NCBI RefSeq assembly: GCF_040448675.1
Contig: NZ_CP159289.1
Location: forward strand, 6,431,001-6,495,000
Origin: Dyadobacter sp. 676
GTDB lineage: Bacteria; Bacteroidota; Bacteroidia; Cytophagales; Spirosomataceae
Reading direction: 5' to 3'
Length of the DNA: 64,000 nt
Shown: in pieces, positions 17,742 through 25,457 of the stretch
How positions within the stretch are numbered: the first letter of the stretch is position 1
Layout: each line of letters starts with the position of its first letter
The notes under the pieces: generated by a model
What the model saw: only the letters and a program-made list of their open reading frames with translations
What the model was told of the DNA's origin: nothing
Databases searched by the model: none
Program-made: the position numbers and the translations under genes

Positions 17742-18164
17742 CTAAATACCCCAGGCAGTGATGACGATGTTTCTGGGCCCGCCATAGTCGCGGTGTTCGC
17801 AAAGGTAAATGCCCTGCCAGGTGCCCAGCGCCAGTTGCCCGTTTTGAATCGGTATCATTATCGAGCTGCCGAGCAGCGAAGCTTTCAGATGCGCGGGCAT
17901 GTCGTCGGAACCTTCGTAATCATGACGGTAATCAGGATCGTTTTCGGGGACCGTTTTGTTGAAGTAGGTTTCAAAATCCATCCGCACGGTGGGGTCGGCA
18001 TTTTCATTGATCGTCAGCGAAGCCGAGGTGTGCTGGATAAATACCTGGCACATTCCGGCTTTGATTTCGCTGATCGATGGCAGTGCCCGGAGAATTTCCC
18101 CGGTAATAAGGTGAAAACCGCGGTTTCTTGCGCTGAGCCGGACGCCTTGCTGAAAAATTTTCAT
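17742..18164 (-). CDS. yjbQ: YjbQ/UPF0047 family protein
   Basis: A 140-residue protein of the usual length for the YjbQ family. The signature regions are FIQHTSASLTINENADPTVR, DYRHDYEGSDDMPAHLKASL, LGSSIMIPIQNGQLALGTWQ and the C-terminal GIYLCEHRDYGGPRNIVITA. The conserved His, Asp and Glu form a presumed metal and active site. Members show weak thiamine-phosphate synthase activity, but the true role is not settled. It is cytosolic and followed by its own hairpin. Confidence 0.9.
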   Translation of the reverse strand: MKIFQQGVRLSARNRGFHLITGEILRALPSISEIKAGMCQVFIQHTSASLTINENADPTVRMDFETYFNKTVPENDPDYRHDYEGSDDMPAHLKASLLGSSIMIPIQNGQLALGTWQGIYLCEHRDYGGPRNIVITAWGI

Positions 18165-18215
18165 GGATTACCTGGTCGGATTTAGCCGCAAGAAAGCACA
18201 ATTCCCTCGATTTTG

Positions 18216-18710
18216 CTACATATAACGCATGCCGGGGTACCCAAGCAACCTCCGCCACAGGGCGATTTGCCCGATAATGTTTGCTTCGCGGTAAATCGAG
18301 AATGTGATCAGCTCGTAGAGCGACATCGAAAACTCGGGCCCCATATCGATCCGTTTTTCGAGTTCTTCGTCCGTAAGCCTGCTCAGCGCGTCTTTCAGGA
18401 TTGGCGTGATTTCGTTCCAATCCTGCTGATAGGACGAAAGCGACGGATAGTTTGCATCGTCCTGAATACCCTTGAAATCTTTAAACAGGTCGTCGGCTTG
18501 TTGCCGTGCGTCGCTGCCGAGCCGGCGTGCAAGGTCGAAACGTTGCTCTACAAGCGCCCCGGCCAGCCAGCCGACATGGTTCGCTTTTGTATCGAGCCGT
18601 TTGTGCGCGTCCTCGTCGGTGATATTCTCTGTCACAAACTCAAAAAAAGGCGTTTGCAGGTTATAAAGACTCATAATGCCCTGCATTCTCGTGCTTTTCA
18701 CGTTTTCCAT
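18216..18710 (-). CDS. DinB-like four-helix protein
   Basis: A 164-residue helical protein. The pattern ANHVGWLAGALVEQRFDLAR matches the DinB helix that holds the first metal His (NHxGWLxGH in many relatives; here Ala-Leu replaces the second His). The C-terminal ITFSIYREANIIGQIALWRR occupies the position of the H-x3-H helix, but the His residues are lost, so metal binding may be gone. Its role is unknown. The VOC gene ends 16 bases upstream on the same strand, suggesting a VOC-DinB transcript, perhaps with the MFS gene further upstream. Confidence 0.65.
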   Translation of the reverse strand: MENVKSTRMQGIMSLYNLQTPFFEFVTENITDEDAHKRLDTKANHVGWLAGALVEQRFDLARRLGSDARQQADDLFKDFKGIQDDANYPSLSSYQQDWNEITPILKDALSRLTDEELEKRIDMGPEFSMSLYELITFSIYREANIIGQIALWRRLLGYPGMRYM

Positions 18711-18725
18711 GTTTTCAGTTGAAGG

Positions 18726-19115
18726 TTAACTATTTTTCTGTTCGATCACCGAAAGGATATTGCCTGCCGGGTCGGTAAACCACGCGATCGTCGGGCCGTT
18801 GCCCCGCATGATATTGTCCTCGTCCGTTTTAAGTTCCGGATAATCGTAGCTTTCGAACCGTACACCCTTCGATTTGAGCTCCCTCACGGTGTCCTCGATG
18901 TGCTGCACCGGAAAATTAAGCACCGTAAAAGTTGCCGGTTGATGATCGGGTTTCTCGTACAGGATCACATCATGCCCTCCGAATATTCTCAGATGAAGGA
19001 CAGGCATTTCGTTTTGTTGCGAAACTTCCATTCCGAGGGTTTCTCCGTAGAACTTCTTCGCCTCCTGCAAGTTATTCACCGAATACCCGCTAAATGCTTT
19101 GGTTTGACCAAACAT
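18726..19115 (-). CDS. VOC (glyoxalase/dioxygenase-fold) family protein
   Basis: A 129-residue protein with the two beta-alpha-beta-beta-beta modules of the vicinal oxygen chelate fold: GYSVNNLQEAKKFYGETLGM, VLHLRIFGGHDVILYEKPDH, FPVQHIEDTVRELKSKGVRF and TIAWFTDPAGNILSVIEQ. A possible metal site uses His and Glu residues of these strands. Such proteins include glyoxalase-like enzymes and antibiotic-binding proteins. It sits between an MFS exporter gene and a DinB gene on one strand, a context that fits detoxification or resistance but is not decisive. Confidence 0.8.
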   Translation of the reverse strand: MFGQTKAFSGYSVNNLQEAKKFYGETLGMEVSQQNEMPVLHLRIFGGHDVILYEKPDHQPATFTVLNFPVQHIEDTVRELKSKGVRFESYDYPELKTDEDNIMRGNGPTIAWFTDPAGNILSVIEQKNS

Positions 19116-19151
19116 AATTCTAATGGTTAGTTGTCGATTAATATTACCACT

Positions 19152-20489
19152 TCATGCCTGCTCGCGAACCGCGACCTCCGTGGCGTCGTATTCAGGCGAA
19201 GTTTTTTTATACACGAGCGAGAGCTGCCTGTACGCGGCCGATTGCATGGCTATCAGCGTCACGATCAGTCCTGCAATGCCCGTAACGATAAATAAAAGCG
19301 CAAGGCCGCGTGCTGTGCCCGTACCGAACCACGGGCCGATCCATCGCACGCCGGCACCTGTGGTCATGAAGGGGATGAAAATGAACTTCGCGATCGGGCC
19401 GATTACAAAGGCAGTGATAGGAGAGGCGGCCTGTTCGATACTCTGCGCAAAGCCAAACACGCGTCCCTGCCGCTCCGGAGGGATCACCTTTTGCAAAATC
19501 GTCTGCTCGGTCGCTTCCACAACCGGGATGAGGCAGAGGTAAACAAACATACCGACGCCGAGCAGCACGATGGAAGCCTGTATGGGGAAAACGATACAGA
19601 TCGCCCACATGACAATGTTCGCGGTAAACAGGGTTTTCAAGGGCATTTTGCCCAGCCCCCATTTTGCCACGACAAGCCCGCCGACAATAAATCCGAGGCT
19701 AAGCACGCCCCAGAGGATTCCCCATGCTTGCACCGACACCAGCGAAAGCCCGTAGGCGTCCATCAGTGACATAAATACCCCGCCCAGGAAGTTATTGAAC
19801 GTGTTAAAGAAAATCAGCCCGAACAGTCCCGGGACCATGCCCACTGCGGCGACCGTGCCACGGATATCGATGTGCTGCATGTGGGACCCGGTATGGACGA
19901 TTTCCCTTTCGGGAATCGGGACGGTCAGCAAATGTAAAATCACCAGCACACTCAAACCGATTGCCAGCACCATCATCCACAATACGCCGAGGTAGCCGAT
20001 CACCAGCCCGCTGAAAATCGATGCTACCAGGAACGAAACGCCGTTCGCGGTGCCTACCATGCCATTGGCCTTGTCGCGGTGCTCCTCCTCGATCAGGATC
20101 GTTACGACGGTCGATAATGCAATGGTACGAATGTTGCCGGTAATGGCCCCGAAAAGGCAGAGCGTGATGAAAAGCCAGAGGTTAATGCTCGAATCGTCTT
20201 TAAAAACAGCTGGCGGCGTGGAGACATAAATGATCAACGCCAGTATGTAAAGGACCAGCGTAATGCACGCCGACAGCATCATCGAAGTCTTTTTTCTGTA
20301 CCGATCGACGATCGAGCCCAGGAAAAAGCCAGATACCGCCACCGTTGCCAGGTAAACCCCCGCCATTACCGATGTCGCCAGTACGGATTTGGTTTCGAGG
20401 TAAACCCAGAAAGTGACCGCAAACCAGACAAACGTATTCGTGAGCGCGGCCGCGAGCGAGTTGGCCAGGACCGCATAAAAGGTTTTCAT
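19152..20489 (-). CDS. Major facilitator superfamily transporter
   Basis: A 445-residue membrane protein with about twelve hydrophobic helices. The N-terminal half carries FFLGSIVDRYRKKTSMMLSA, the MFS loop 2-3 motif (GxxxDRxxRK), and the middle has a long charged loop (TVPIPEREIVHTGSHM). The C-terminal half includes PERQGRVFGFAQSIEQAASP, typical of drug-efflux MFS_1 proteins. It is likely a proton-driven exporter of small molecules. It lies upstream of the VOC and DinB genes on the same strand with a 36-base gap, so the three may be one transcript. Confidence 0.85.
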   Translation of the reverse strand: MKTFYAVLANSLAAALTNTFVWFAVTFWVYLETKSVLATSVMAGVYLATVAVSGFFLGSIVDRYRKKTSMMLSACITLVLYILALIIYVSTPPAVFKDDSSINLWLFITLCLFGAITGNIRTIALSTVVTILIEEEHRDKANGMVGTANGVSFLVASIFSGLVIGYLGVLWMMVLAIGLSVLVILHLLTVPIPEREIVHTGSHMQHIDIRGTVAAVGMVPGLFGLIFFNTFNNFLGGVFMSLMDAYGLSLVSVQAWGILWGVLSLGFIVGGLVVAKWGLGKMPLKTLFTANIVMWAICIVFPIQASIVLLGVGMFVYLCLIPVVEATEQTILQKVIPPERQGRVFGFAQSIEQAASPITAFVIGPIAKFIFIPFMTTGAGVRWIGPWFGTGTARGLALLFIVTGIAGLIVTLIAMQSAAYRQLSLVYKKTSPEYDATEVAVREQA

Positions 20490-20581
20490 AACGATATGGA
20501 TTAGTTACCGGCCAGACACCGGCTTATGAAGTGTTCAATACAAAAATACGGCCAGACGCTCATTTGACCGGGGGTAGTATG

Positions 20582-20597
20582 GGACAATTTGCGGGTG
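20582..20597 (+). repeat. 16-bp direct repeat, left copy (GGACAATTTGCGGGTG)
   Basis: The same 16 bases occur at 24590-24605 in the same orientation. The two copies bracket the segment containing both halves of the IS3 transposase, two secreted-protein genes and the aquaporin remnant. They may mark the outer edges of an old insertion or rearrangement. Confidence 0.6.
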
Positions 20598-20680
20598 AAA
20601 TGAGACAAGATTTTGAAAATGGCTCTGCAAGGTAGTAGGAGCTATTTTTCGTGGCTAGGGGAGGTGTGTCACAATGAGTT

Positions 20681-21017
20681 TCACAATGCAAAATCGGTGT
20701 TATAATATCCACAACAATGAAGCCCGACGGATGTATGTTGCGGCCTTTTGATTAATGGCCTTCGAATCCTGAAAATCAAAGCCGATAGGCTTTTCAAGGT
20801 GATCGACTTGATTCTTCCAGGCAAAATCGAACACGAAACTACGCTCTGGAAGGAGCGGTGCGTTAGCTCATTGAGGCTGTTGATAATGGGTACGTCGTCT
20901 TTGACGGTTTTGTAGTAAAAAACACTTCTACTTAATCGCAAAACTCTACATGCCGCTCGATGCTGAATCCGGCTTCCTGAGAAATATCAGAAGCAATCAA
21001 CCGCTTCTGAACGGGCT
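20681..21017 (-). pseudogene. IS3-family transposase OrfB, N-terminal remnant
   Basis: Directly after orfA on the minus strand, the reading ALKPVQKRLIASDISQEAGF then, after one missing base near 20950, RLSRSVFYYKTVKDDVPIIN and SLNELTHR matches the start of IS3 OrfB proteins. Similarity stops near 20850, and the integrase core with its DDE residues is absent here. The A7 run 21025-21031 at the end of orfA is the usual slippery site for the -1 frameshift that makes OrfAB. The piece is dead. Confidence 0.65.
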
Positions 21018-21284
21018 TTAAAGCTTTTTTTCGATAATTTCTTTTGCAAGTCTTTGATCCAGAGCCAATTCCGCATACATGTGTTTAAGCCGACGATTCT
21101 CTTCCTTCAGTGCTTTCAATTCAGAAAGCTCCGAAGCTCCCATACCGCCATACTTTTTGCGCCAATTGTATAATGTCGCTTTTGATACGCCATTTTCGCG
21201 AGCCACGTCGGCTGCTAGTTTGCCAGAATCTAAATCTTTGAGGATTTTGACGATCTGTGTTTCTGTGAATGTTTTTCCCTTCAT
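21018..21284 (-). CDS. IS3-family transposase OrfA (helix-turn-helix protein)
   Basis: An 88-residue protein: KTFTETQIVKILKDLDSGKL then AADVARENGVSKATLYNWRK is the HTH_Tnp_1 helix-turn-helix that binds the IS ends, and ELKALKEENRRLKHMYAELA is the leucine-zipper that pairs OrfA with OrfAB. It ends KEIIEKKL over an A7 slippery run. It is intact in itself, but the OrfB it needs is broken, so the element cannot move without help. Confidence 0.85.
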   Translation of the reverse strand: MKGKTFTETQIVKILKDLDSGKLAADVARENGVSKATLYNWRKKYGGMGASELSELKALKEENRRLKHMYAELALDQRLAKEIIEKKL

Positions 21285-21518
21285 AGCAGATTAAAATTAG
21301 AAAATTTGTCTAATTCATCACCGCTCTATTTTTAGGGAAGCCTACACTATAGTCTGTCCAGCAGGCGACCGGCTTCCACCTTACCACCGATGATTTCAGC
21401 GACCAGTTCCCTTTGTATCGAAGCGTATTGCAAACGTGCCGCAGCATGCGGACGACAGTTTCACGACATAATTACTTCGGGCTCAAACTGGATCGTTACG
21501 GATAAGTAGTACTATCGC

Positions 21519-21593
21519 TACATTGTAGGGGCTTATCTACGACTGCTAATTTTCAAAGTCTACAAAAATAATTTGACAAACGCCCTATGTTTG
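21519..21593 (+). promoter_or_regulatory. Conserved upstream element and TATGTTTG promoter of the secreted gene at 21722
   Basis: The block 21519-21542, then AAAATAATTTGACA and TATGTTTG (21586-21593), repeat the arrangement found on the other strand at 17207-17280. GACAAAC and GTTTGTC around the -7 element form a 7-bp inverted repeat, which could be an operator. The leader would be about 120 bases long. Confidence 0.5.
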
Positions 21594-21721
21594 TCGCATG
21601 CATGGAACAAGGGACGCCTTGTCAGAACGAGAATCCTAATTAGCCCAATCAGAAGTCCGGACGACTGGTTGCGGGTAACAATTCAATCATTTAATTATCA
21701 ATTAACTGAATCACTAGTTCT

Positions 21722-22438
21722 ATGAAAACAATTCGACTTATCCCAACGCTGACATTCGGTTTGATGCTCGCTGCGGCAACCGTAGCTTCCGCACAGGTGA
21801 AAATCGGGACGAACCCTACAACCATCGACCCCAATTCGAACCTCGAAGTAGAAGCGTCGACTGCCGGCCGTAAAGTGAAAATAGACAAAACTACCGGGCA
21901 AATCACGATCGCAGACGGTACCCAAGGCGAAGGAAAAATACTAACATCCGACGCCAACGGAGTCGCCCGCTGGCAACCAGCGCCAGGCACGTCAGTCATT
22001 ATAGGTGATAACAACTCGCCTTGGGTAGCCTTCGTTACTCCTCCGACCAGTGAACTTATACCGGACTGTCCGATAACATTGAACAAAGGTACCTATCAAT
22101 TATTCTATTACGCTCAATTCGATTATTTTGTACCTGGTAGCACCACCACTTTCAGGGAGATAGATCCGACCAACAAGCAAACGCTCTACGCAACATTTCC
22201 CCGCTTCATTTACTTTTCGTTTGTTACTTCGTCGGGAGCTGCAACATTTCCATCTTACGGGGCGAGCATGGATGGGCCACATGTAATACCTGTGATATCC
22301 TCATTTCAAGTAGCTGCACAGGTTTCTCAGTTGGTAGTTGTAACCCAGGATAACACGGTCATCAGACCGAGATACTGGGGGATTCCCGAATATGGCCGAA
22401 TTGCCAATATCGGCCCTATCAGCGCAGTCAAGCTTTAA
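21722..22438 (+). CDS. Secreted protein of unknown function, N-terminally related to the S74 protein
   Basis: A 238-residue protein with signal peptide MKTIRLIPTLTFGLMLAAAT ending at ASA before QVKIGTNPTTIDPNSNLEVE. That opening matches the S74 protein at 15802 (AQVKIGDNPTVINAGSALEI), a common leader of Bacteroidota fibre-like proteins. The rest is beta-strand rich (KGTYQLFYYAQFDYFVPGST, SQLVVVTQDNTVIRPRYWGI) and ends at GPISAVKL with no sorting domain. It probably lies on or outside the cell surface. It has a promoter element shared with the S74 gene and stands just before a T9SS protein gene. Confidence 0.7.
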   Translation: MKTIRLIPTLTFGLMLAAATVASAQVKIGTNPTTIDPNSNLEVEASTAGRKVKIDKTTGQITIADGTQGEGKILTSDANGVARWQPAPGTSVIIGDNNSPWVAFVTPPTSELIPDCPITLNKGTYQLFYYAQFDYFVPGSTTTFREIDPTNKQTLYATFPRFIYFSFVTSSGAATFPSYGASMDGPHVIPVISSFQVAAQVSQLVVVTQDNTVIRPRYWGIPEYGRIANIGPISAVKL

Positions 22439-22524
22439 TTTCCAACAGTCTGGATCTTAGTATGGAAACCGCCGTATCCAGACGATCTCCACAAGTGATC
22501 AAACCATTGGCAACGCTATGATAT

Positions 22525-23859
22525 ATGACATATATGACAAATAACTTCTATGAGTTTTTAAAGCTCAATTCAAGACAGGGGCTGCAAATTCTCACCAGCG
22601 TCGTCCTGTTGGGTAGTTATGCCCACGGGCAGCAAGGCAGCCAGGGCAATACGACCATTTTCGGCGGCGCCCAGATGAGCTTTTTTGCCAACCACGACTT
22701 CGTCGCCGGCGGTGGTGGTGCCCAGCCGGGCGTAATCCTGACCGAGCGGCAAGCAGGCAATTTCGGCATCCTGAATTTTGTAGGCGACAACCTCACTTCC
22801 ACAGGAGCATCCGATGCCGCGTATGTAGACGGTTACGTGCGCAAGTACGGCTCGGGCCAGTTTGTCTTCCCAGTGGGTGACAATGGCTCGCTCGGCCCGT
22901 TTGCCGCATCGGGCGACGGGACAATGGGCGCCTACTTCCGCGCAGACCCCAATACCGCCGTGACCAGCAACCTGTTCACAGGCAGCGATTATGCCGCATT
23001 GCCCAACGGAGGGCCTTTCCCAACCAGCAGCATGGGCACAAACGTCGAGGTGGTGAGCACCGTCGAATACTGGGATATCGATGGAGCGGCCGCCACGCCG
23101 CTGACTCTGACCTGGGACGCGTCCAGTGCGATTGCCTCGCTTACCGGCGGGCAAATCAGCAAGCTGACCATTGCAGGATGGGACGGGACAAGCTGGGTTG
23201 CCATTCCCTCACGCGTGGACGCCGCCTCGGTTCTGGGCGGTAACAGCGACTTGAATGCAGGGTCAATCACTACCGTTTCGCCACTTGCCCCCGACACTTA
23301 CACCGCTTACACTTTCGCGTCGCTGGTTGTACCGCTCCCCGTGACGCTGACGCGCTTCACAGCCACTGCCGAAACGGGCACCGTGCTGCTATCCTGGTCT
23401 ACGACCGAAGAAAAGGGCAGCGACCGGTTCGAGATCGAGCGCAGCAATGACGGCAAGGTGTGGGCAGCGATCGGTTCGGTAGCATCGCGCGGCGAAAGCA
23501 AAGTGCTTGTCGACTACCAATTCACCGATGTGAAACCAGCCGCAGGCACCAACCTGTACCGGTTGCGAATGGTCGACACGGACGGCACCTATGCATTCAG
23601 CAGCATCCGTGAAGTCAAGATCAAAGGCGTGATGGCGATCGCTTACCCGAACCCGGTTGCCGAAAGGCTGCTGATCCCGGCCCATGGGCAGGTGAAACAG
23701 GCGACGCTGACGAGTTTGTCGGGCATGCGCGTGTTGAGCCGCAGCAGTGTTTCTGCCGATGGCCTGGACGTACGAGGCCTTGCACCCGGCATCTATACAC
23801 TTTCATTGACCCTGTTGGACGGCACTATCAGCACACAAAAGGTCGCCGTATCCAGGTAA
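22525..23859 (+). CDS. Surface protein with type IX secretion sorting domain
   Basis: A 444-residue protein with an N-terminal export signal (LQILTSVVLLGSYAHG). Two ATG codons (22525, 22534) lie in a repeated ATATGAC sequence; either could be used. The N-terminal part is Gly/Ser/Asn rich with a VRKYGSGQFVFPVGDNG strand pattern. A fibronectin-like stretch begins at LPVTLTRFTATAETGTVLLS and runs to YRLRMVDTDGTYAFS. The last 75 residues are a T9SS type A domain: IAYPNPVAERLLIPAHGQVK, LTSLSGMRVLSR, GLAPGIYTLSL, STQKVAVSR. It should be secreted and attached to the outer surface. A decayed paralogue lies at 15384. Confidence 0.85.
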   Translation: MTYMTNNFYEFLKLNSRQGLQILTSVVLLGSYAHGQQGSQGNTTIFGGAQMSFFANHDFVAGGGGAQPGVILTERQAGNFGILNFVGDNLTSTGASDAAYVDGYVRKYGSGQFVFPVGDNGSLGPFAASGDGTMGAYFRADPNTAVTSNLFTGSDYAALPNGGPFPTSSMGTNVEVVSTVEYWDIDGAAATPLTLTWDASSAIASLTGGQISKLTIAGWDGTSWVAIPSRVDAASVLGGNSDLNAGSITTVSPLAPDTYTAYTFASLVVPLPVTLTRFTATAETGTVLLSWSTTEEKGSDRFEIERSNDGKVWAAIGSVASRGESKVLVDYQFTDVKPAAGTNLYRLRMVDTDGTYAFSSIREVKIKGVMAIAYPNPVAERLLIPAHGQVKQATLTSLSGMRVLSRSSVSADGLDVRGLAPGIYTLSLTLLDGTISTQKVAVSR

Positions 23860-23866
23860 TTACGGT

Positions 23867-23909
23867 AAAGGGTTTCAAGGTAAAGCGATGCTTCGCCCTG
23901 AAACCCTTT
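23867..23909 (+). terminator. Terminator of the T9SS protein gene
   Basis: Eleven-base arms 23867-23877 and 23899-23909 pair perfectly, and the hairpin is followed by CTTTTC. It starts 8 bases after the stop codon. Confidence 0.65.
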
Positions 23910-24000
23910 CTTTTCAGACAGAACCGACTTACGTAAGCCTAAGATAAACAACATCTAGTCAAACCCCGACTGTCGCCCCGTTGTCGTCGATCCGGTCGGC

Positions 24001-24118
24001 AGTGCACCGCTGGGCGTTTCGCTGGCGTTGGGCCTGACGGTGGCTCTTGATTGTTACGCCGATGGCAGGAGCCTTGCTGGCCGGCATATTTTACAAGACA
24101 GTATTAGCCAGGGAATAG
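24001..24118 (+). pseudogene. aqpZ: Aquaporin (AqpZ-like) remnant with internal deletion
   Basis: GVSLALGLTV (24013-24042) matches the N-terminal aquaporin helix GVxLAFGLTV. Directly joined to it in another frame, WLLIVTPMAGALLAGIFYKT then VLARE and TAG (24041-24118) matches the last helix and C-terminus of AqpZ proteins. Both NPA motifs and roughly 150 residues between them are missing. The natural terminator at 24148 remains. The gene was evidently destroyed by a large internal deletion. Confidence 0.6.
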
Positions 24119-24147
24119 AATAGTTGAATAAACCAGGTGATTGGGAT

Positions 24148-24172
24148 AATCTCCCGGCTATGTCGGGAGATT
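24148..24172 (+). terminator. Terminator left from the aquaporin gene
   Basis: Eight-base arms 24148-24155 and 24165-24172 pair perfectly and are followed by ATTTATT. It lies 30 bases after the remnant stop codon. Confidence 0.55.
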
Positions 24173-24213
24173 ATTTATTGGTCTATTATGGTGTCGACCA
24201 ATCGCAGCGACGA

Positions 24214-24548
24214 CTTCACCAACAAACGTTTTCCAATCGCTATCGCATGGCAAGCCGGAAATCATCAATAGCGATCAGGGTGCACAGTACACCTGCGAGC
24301 ATTGGGTTAGTACATTAAGTGATTTGAAGATCCGGATCAGTATGGATGGTAAAGGGAGAGCAACCGACAACGCACATATCGAGCGGTGGTTTCGAACTAT
24401 AAAACAGAAGTACGTCTATTTGAATCCTGAGAAAAACGGCCTTGACCTTTATCAGGGGATTGCCCGCTTTGTCCAGCATTACAATTGCAGAAAACATCAA
24501 GGTATCGGTCGCAGGAAACCCATGAACCTTTACCTAAATGCTGCTTAA
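24214..24548 (+). pseudogene. IS3-family transposase OrfB, C-terminal remnant
   Basis: The frame ending at TAA 24548 reads HGKPEIINSDQGAQYTCEHW, then KGRATDNAHIERWFRTIKQK and GIARFVQHYNCRKHQGIGRR, the second Asp and the Glu of the DDE integrase core of IS3 OrfB and its conserved tail. The N-terminal half and the first catalytic Asp are missing. It runs on the plus strand, opposite to the OrfA/OrfB N-terminal piece at 20681-21284, so the element has been split and partly inverted, or two copies were involved. Confidence 0.7.
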
Positions 24549-24589
24549 TTTGGCTTTTTTTATTTCTGGTTATATCTGAACCTATATAT

Positions 24590-24605
24590 GGACAATTTGC
24601 GGGTG
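24590..24605 (+). repeat. 16-bp direct repeat, right copy
   Basis: Identical to 20582-20597 and in the same orientation, 42 bases after the end of the OrfB remnant. Confidence 0.6.
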
Positions 24606-24644
24606 TGATTGCGCCAACCGGTACTCGGAACGGAGGGAAATGAA

Positions 24645-24665
24645 AAACCCCGGATTCCGGGGTTT
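24645..24665 (-). terminator. Terminator of the P/Q-rich protein gene
   Basis: A perfect 10-base-arm hairpin (24645-24654 with 24656-24665) followed on the minus strand by TTTTTC, four bases beyond the stop of the gene at 24669. Confidence 0.8.
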
Positions 24666-24668
24666 ATG

Positions 24669-25292
24669 TTAATTCGGGGCGACGCGCTGTGGCGAAGCTT
24701 TGGGCGCGGCAGACTGCGTTGCTTGTGGAGCCGGTGATTGTGTGGCGGCTTGTCCCGGTTGTGGTGCGGCCTGGACGGGCGTTGTTGTTGCCCCGGTTTG
24801 AGCGGGCGCTACCTGTGTAGCAGGAGCATAGTTCCCGCCGGCAGGAGCCTGTTGCATCTGCTGAACGGGTTGCTGAACCGATCCACCGGCGGAGGCCGGC
24901 TGCTGTTGAATGATCAGTTCCGGCTGATAGCGTTCACGCATCGTTCGCGGGTCTTGCGAAGTGGTTACCTTAGGCACCATTCCTTGTTGGGTAGACGGAC
25001 GGGAGTTCACTTCAAAACCCAGGTCCTGTACATCGGAAGATACCTTTTGCGAAGGTACCGGCGTAGGCGCAGGTTGGACGATCGTTCCGAGTTGTCCTGG
25101 TGCTTCCGGCGCGATCTGGCCGGTGGGTCTGGGTTTATAGGTAGCCGCCGGTGTCGATTGCACGCCTGAATAGGCTTTGGGAACCTGTCCGGTTGGGGCA
25201 GGCTGTCTTACCTGGGCATTTACATGGTTTGCTGCAAACAGTAAGCCCGCAAGCGCTGCTACTGTCAGGGTTTTCGGTTTCTTGTGCGGCAT
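24669..25292 (-). CDS. Secreted low-complexity protein rich in Pro, Gln and Ala
   Basis: A 207-residue protein with signal peptide KTLTVAALAGLLFAANHVNA; the start at 25292 is chosen over the in-frame codon at 25343 for that reason. The mature chain consists of loose repeats of PAPTGQ/PxQ/QxAP (VRQPAPTGQVPKAYSGVQST, QPGQAATQSPAPQATQSAAP). It has no folded domain and no cysteine. It is probably an extended periplasmic or cell-envelope linker. Its function is unknown. A strong terminator follows. Confidence 0.65.
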   Translation of the reverse strand: MPHKKPKTLTVAALAGLLFAANHVNAQVRQPAPTGQVPKAYSGVQSTPAATYKPRPTGQIAPEAPGQLGTIVQPAPTPVPSQKVSSDVQDLGFEVNSRPSTQQGMVPKVTTSQDPRTMRERYQPELIIQQQPASAGGSVQQPVQQMQQAPAGGNYAPATQVAPAQTGATTTPVQAAPQPGQAATQSPAPQATQSAAPKASPQRVAPN

Positions 25293-25424
25293 AGCTCTCT
25301 TTTTCAGGTGTTTTGATCCCGCTAAGTTAGGCACTAAAACCATTCTATGAAAATTCCGGCTTTATTTCGGCTTTTGACCATAGGTATGCGCATACTTTAT
25401 CGATCGCGTCCGTAAAAAGAAAAT

Positions 25425-25452
25425 GCGGCGGGGCTTCCGGGTGCCCCGCCGC
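25425..25452 (-). terminator. Terminator of the DinB gene at 25458
   Basis: Ten-base GC-rich arms 25425-25434 and 25443-25452 are followed on the minus strand by ATTTTCTTTTT. Confidence 0.8.
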
Positions 25453-25457
25453 GGCTA

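Noticed and set aside
20700..20860. Continuation of IS3 OrfB after LTHR
   Set aside because: The following codons in all three minus frames do not match OrfB; one frame (FDFAWKNQVDHLEKPIGFDF) looks protein-like but I cannot place it.
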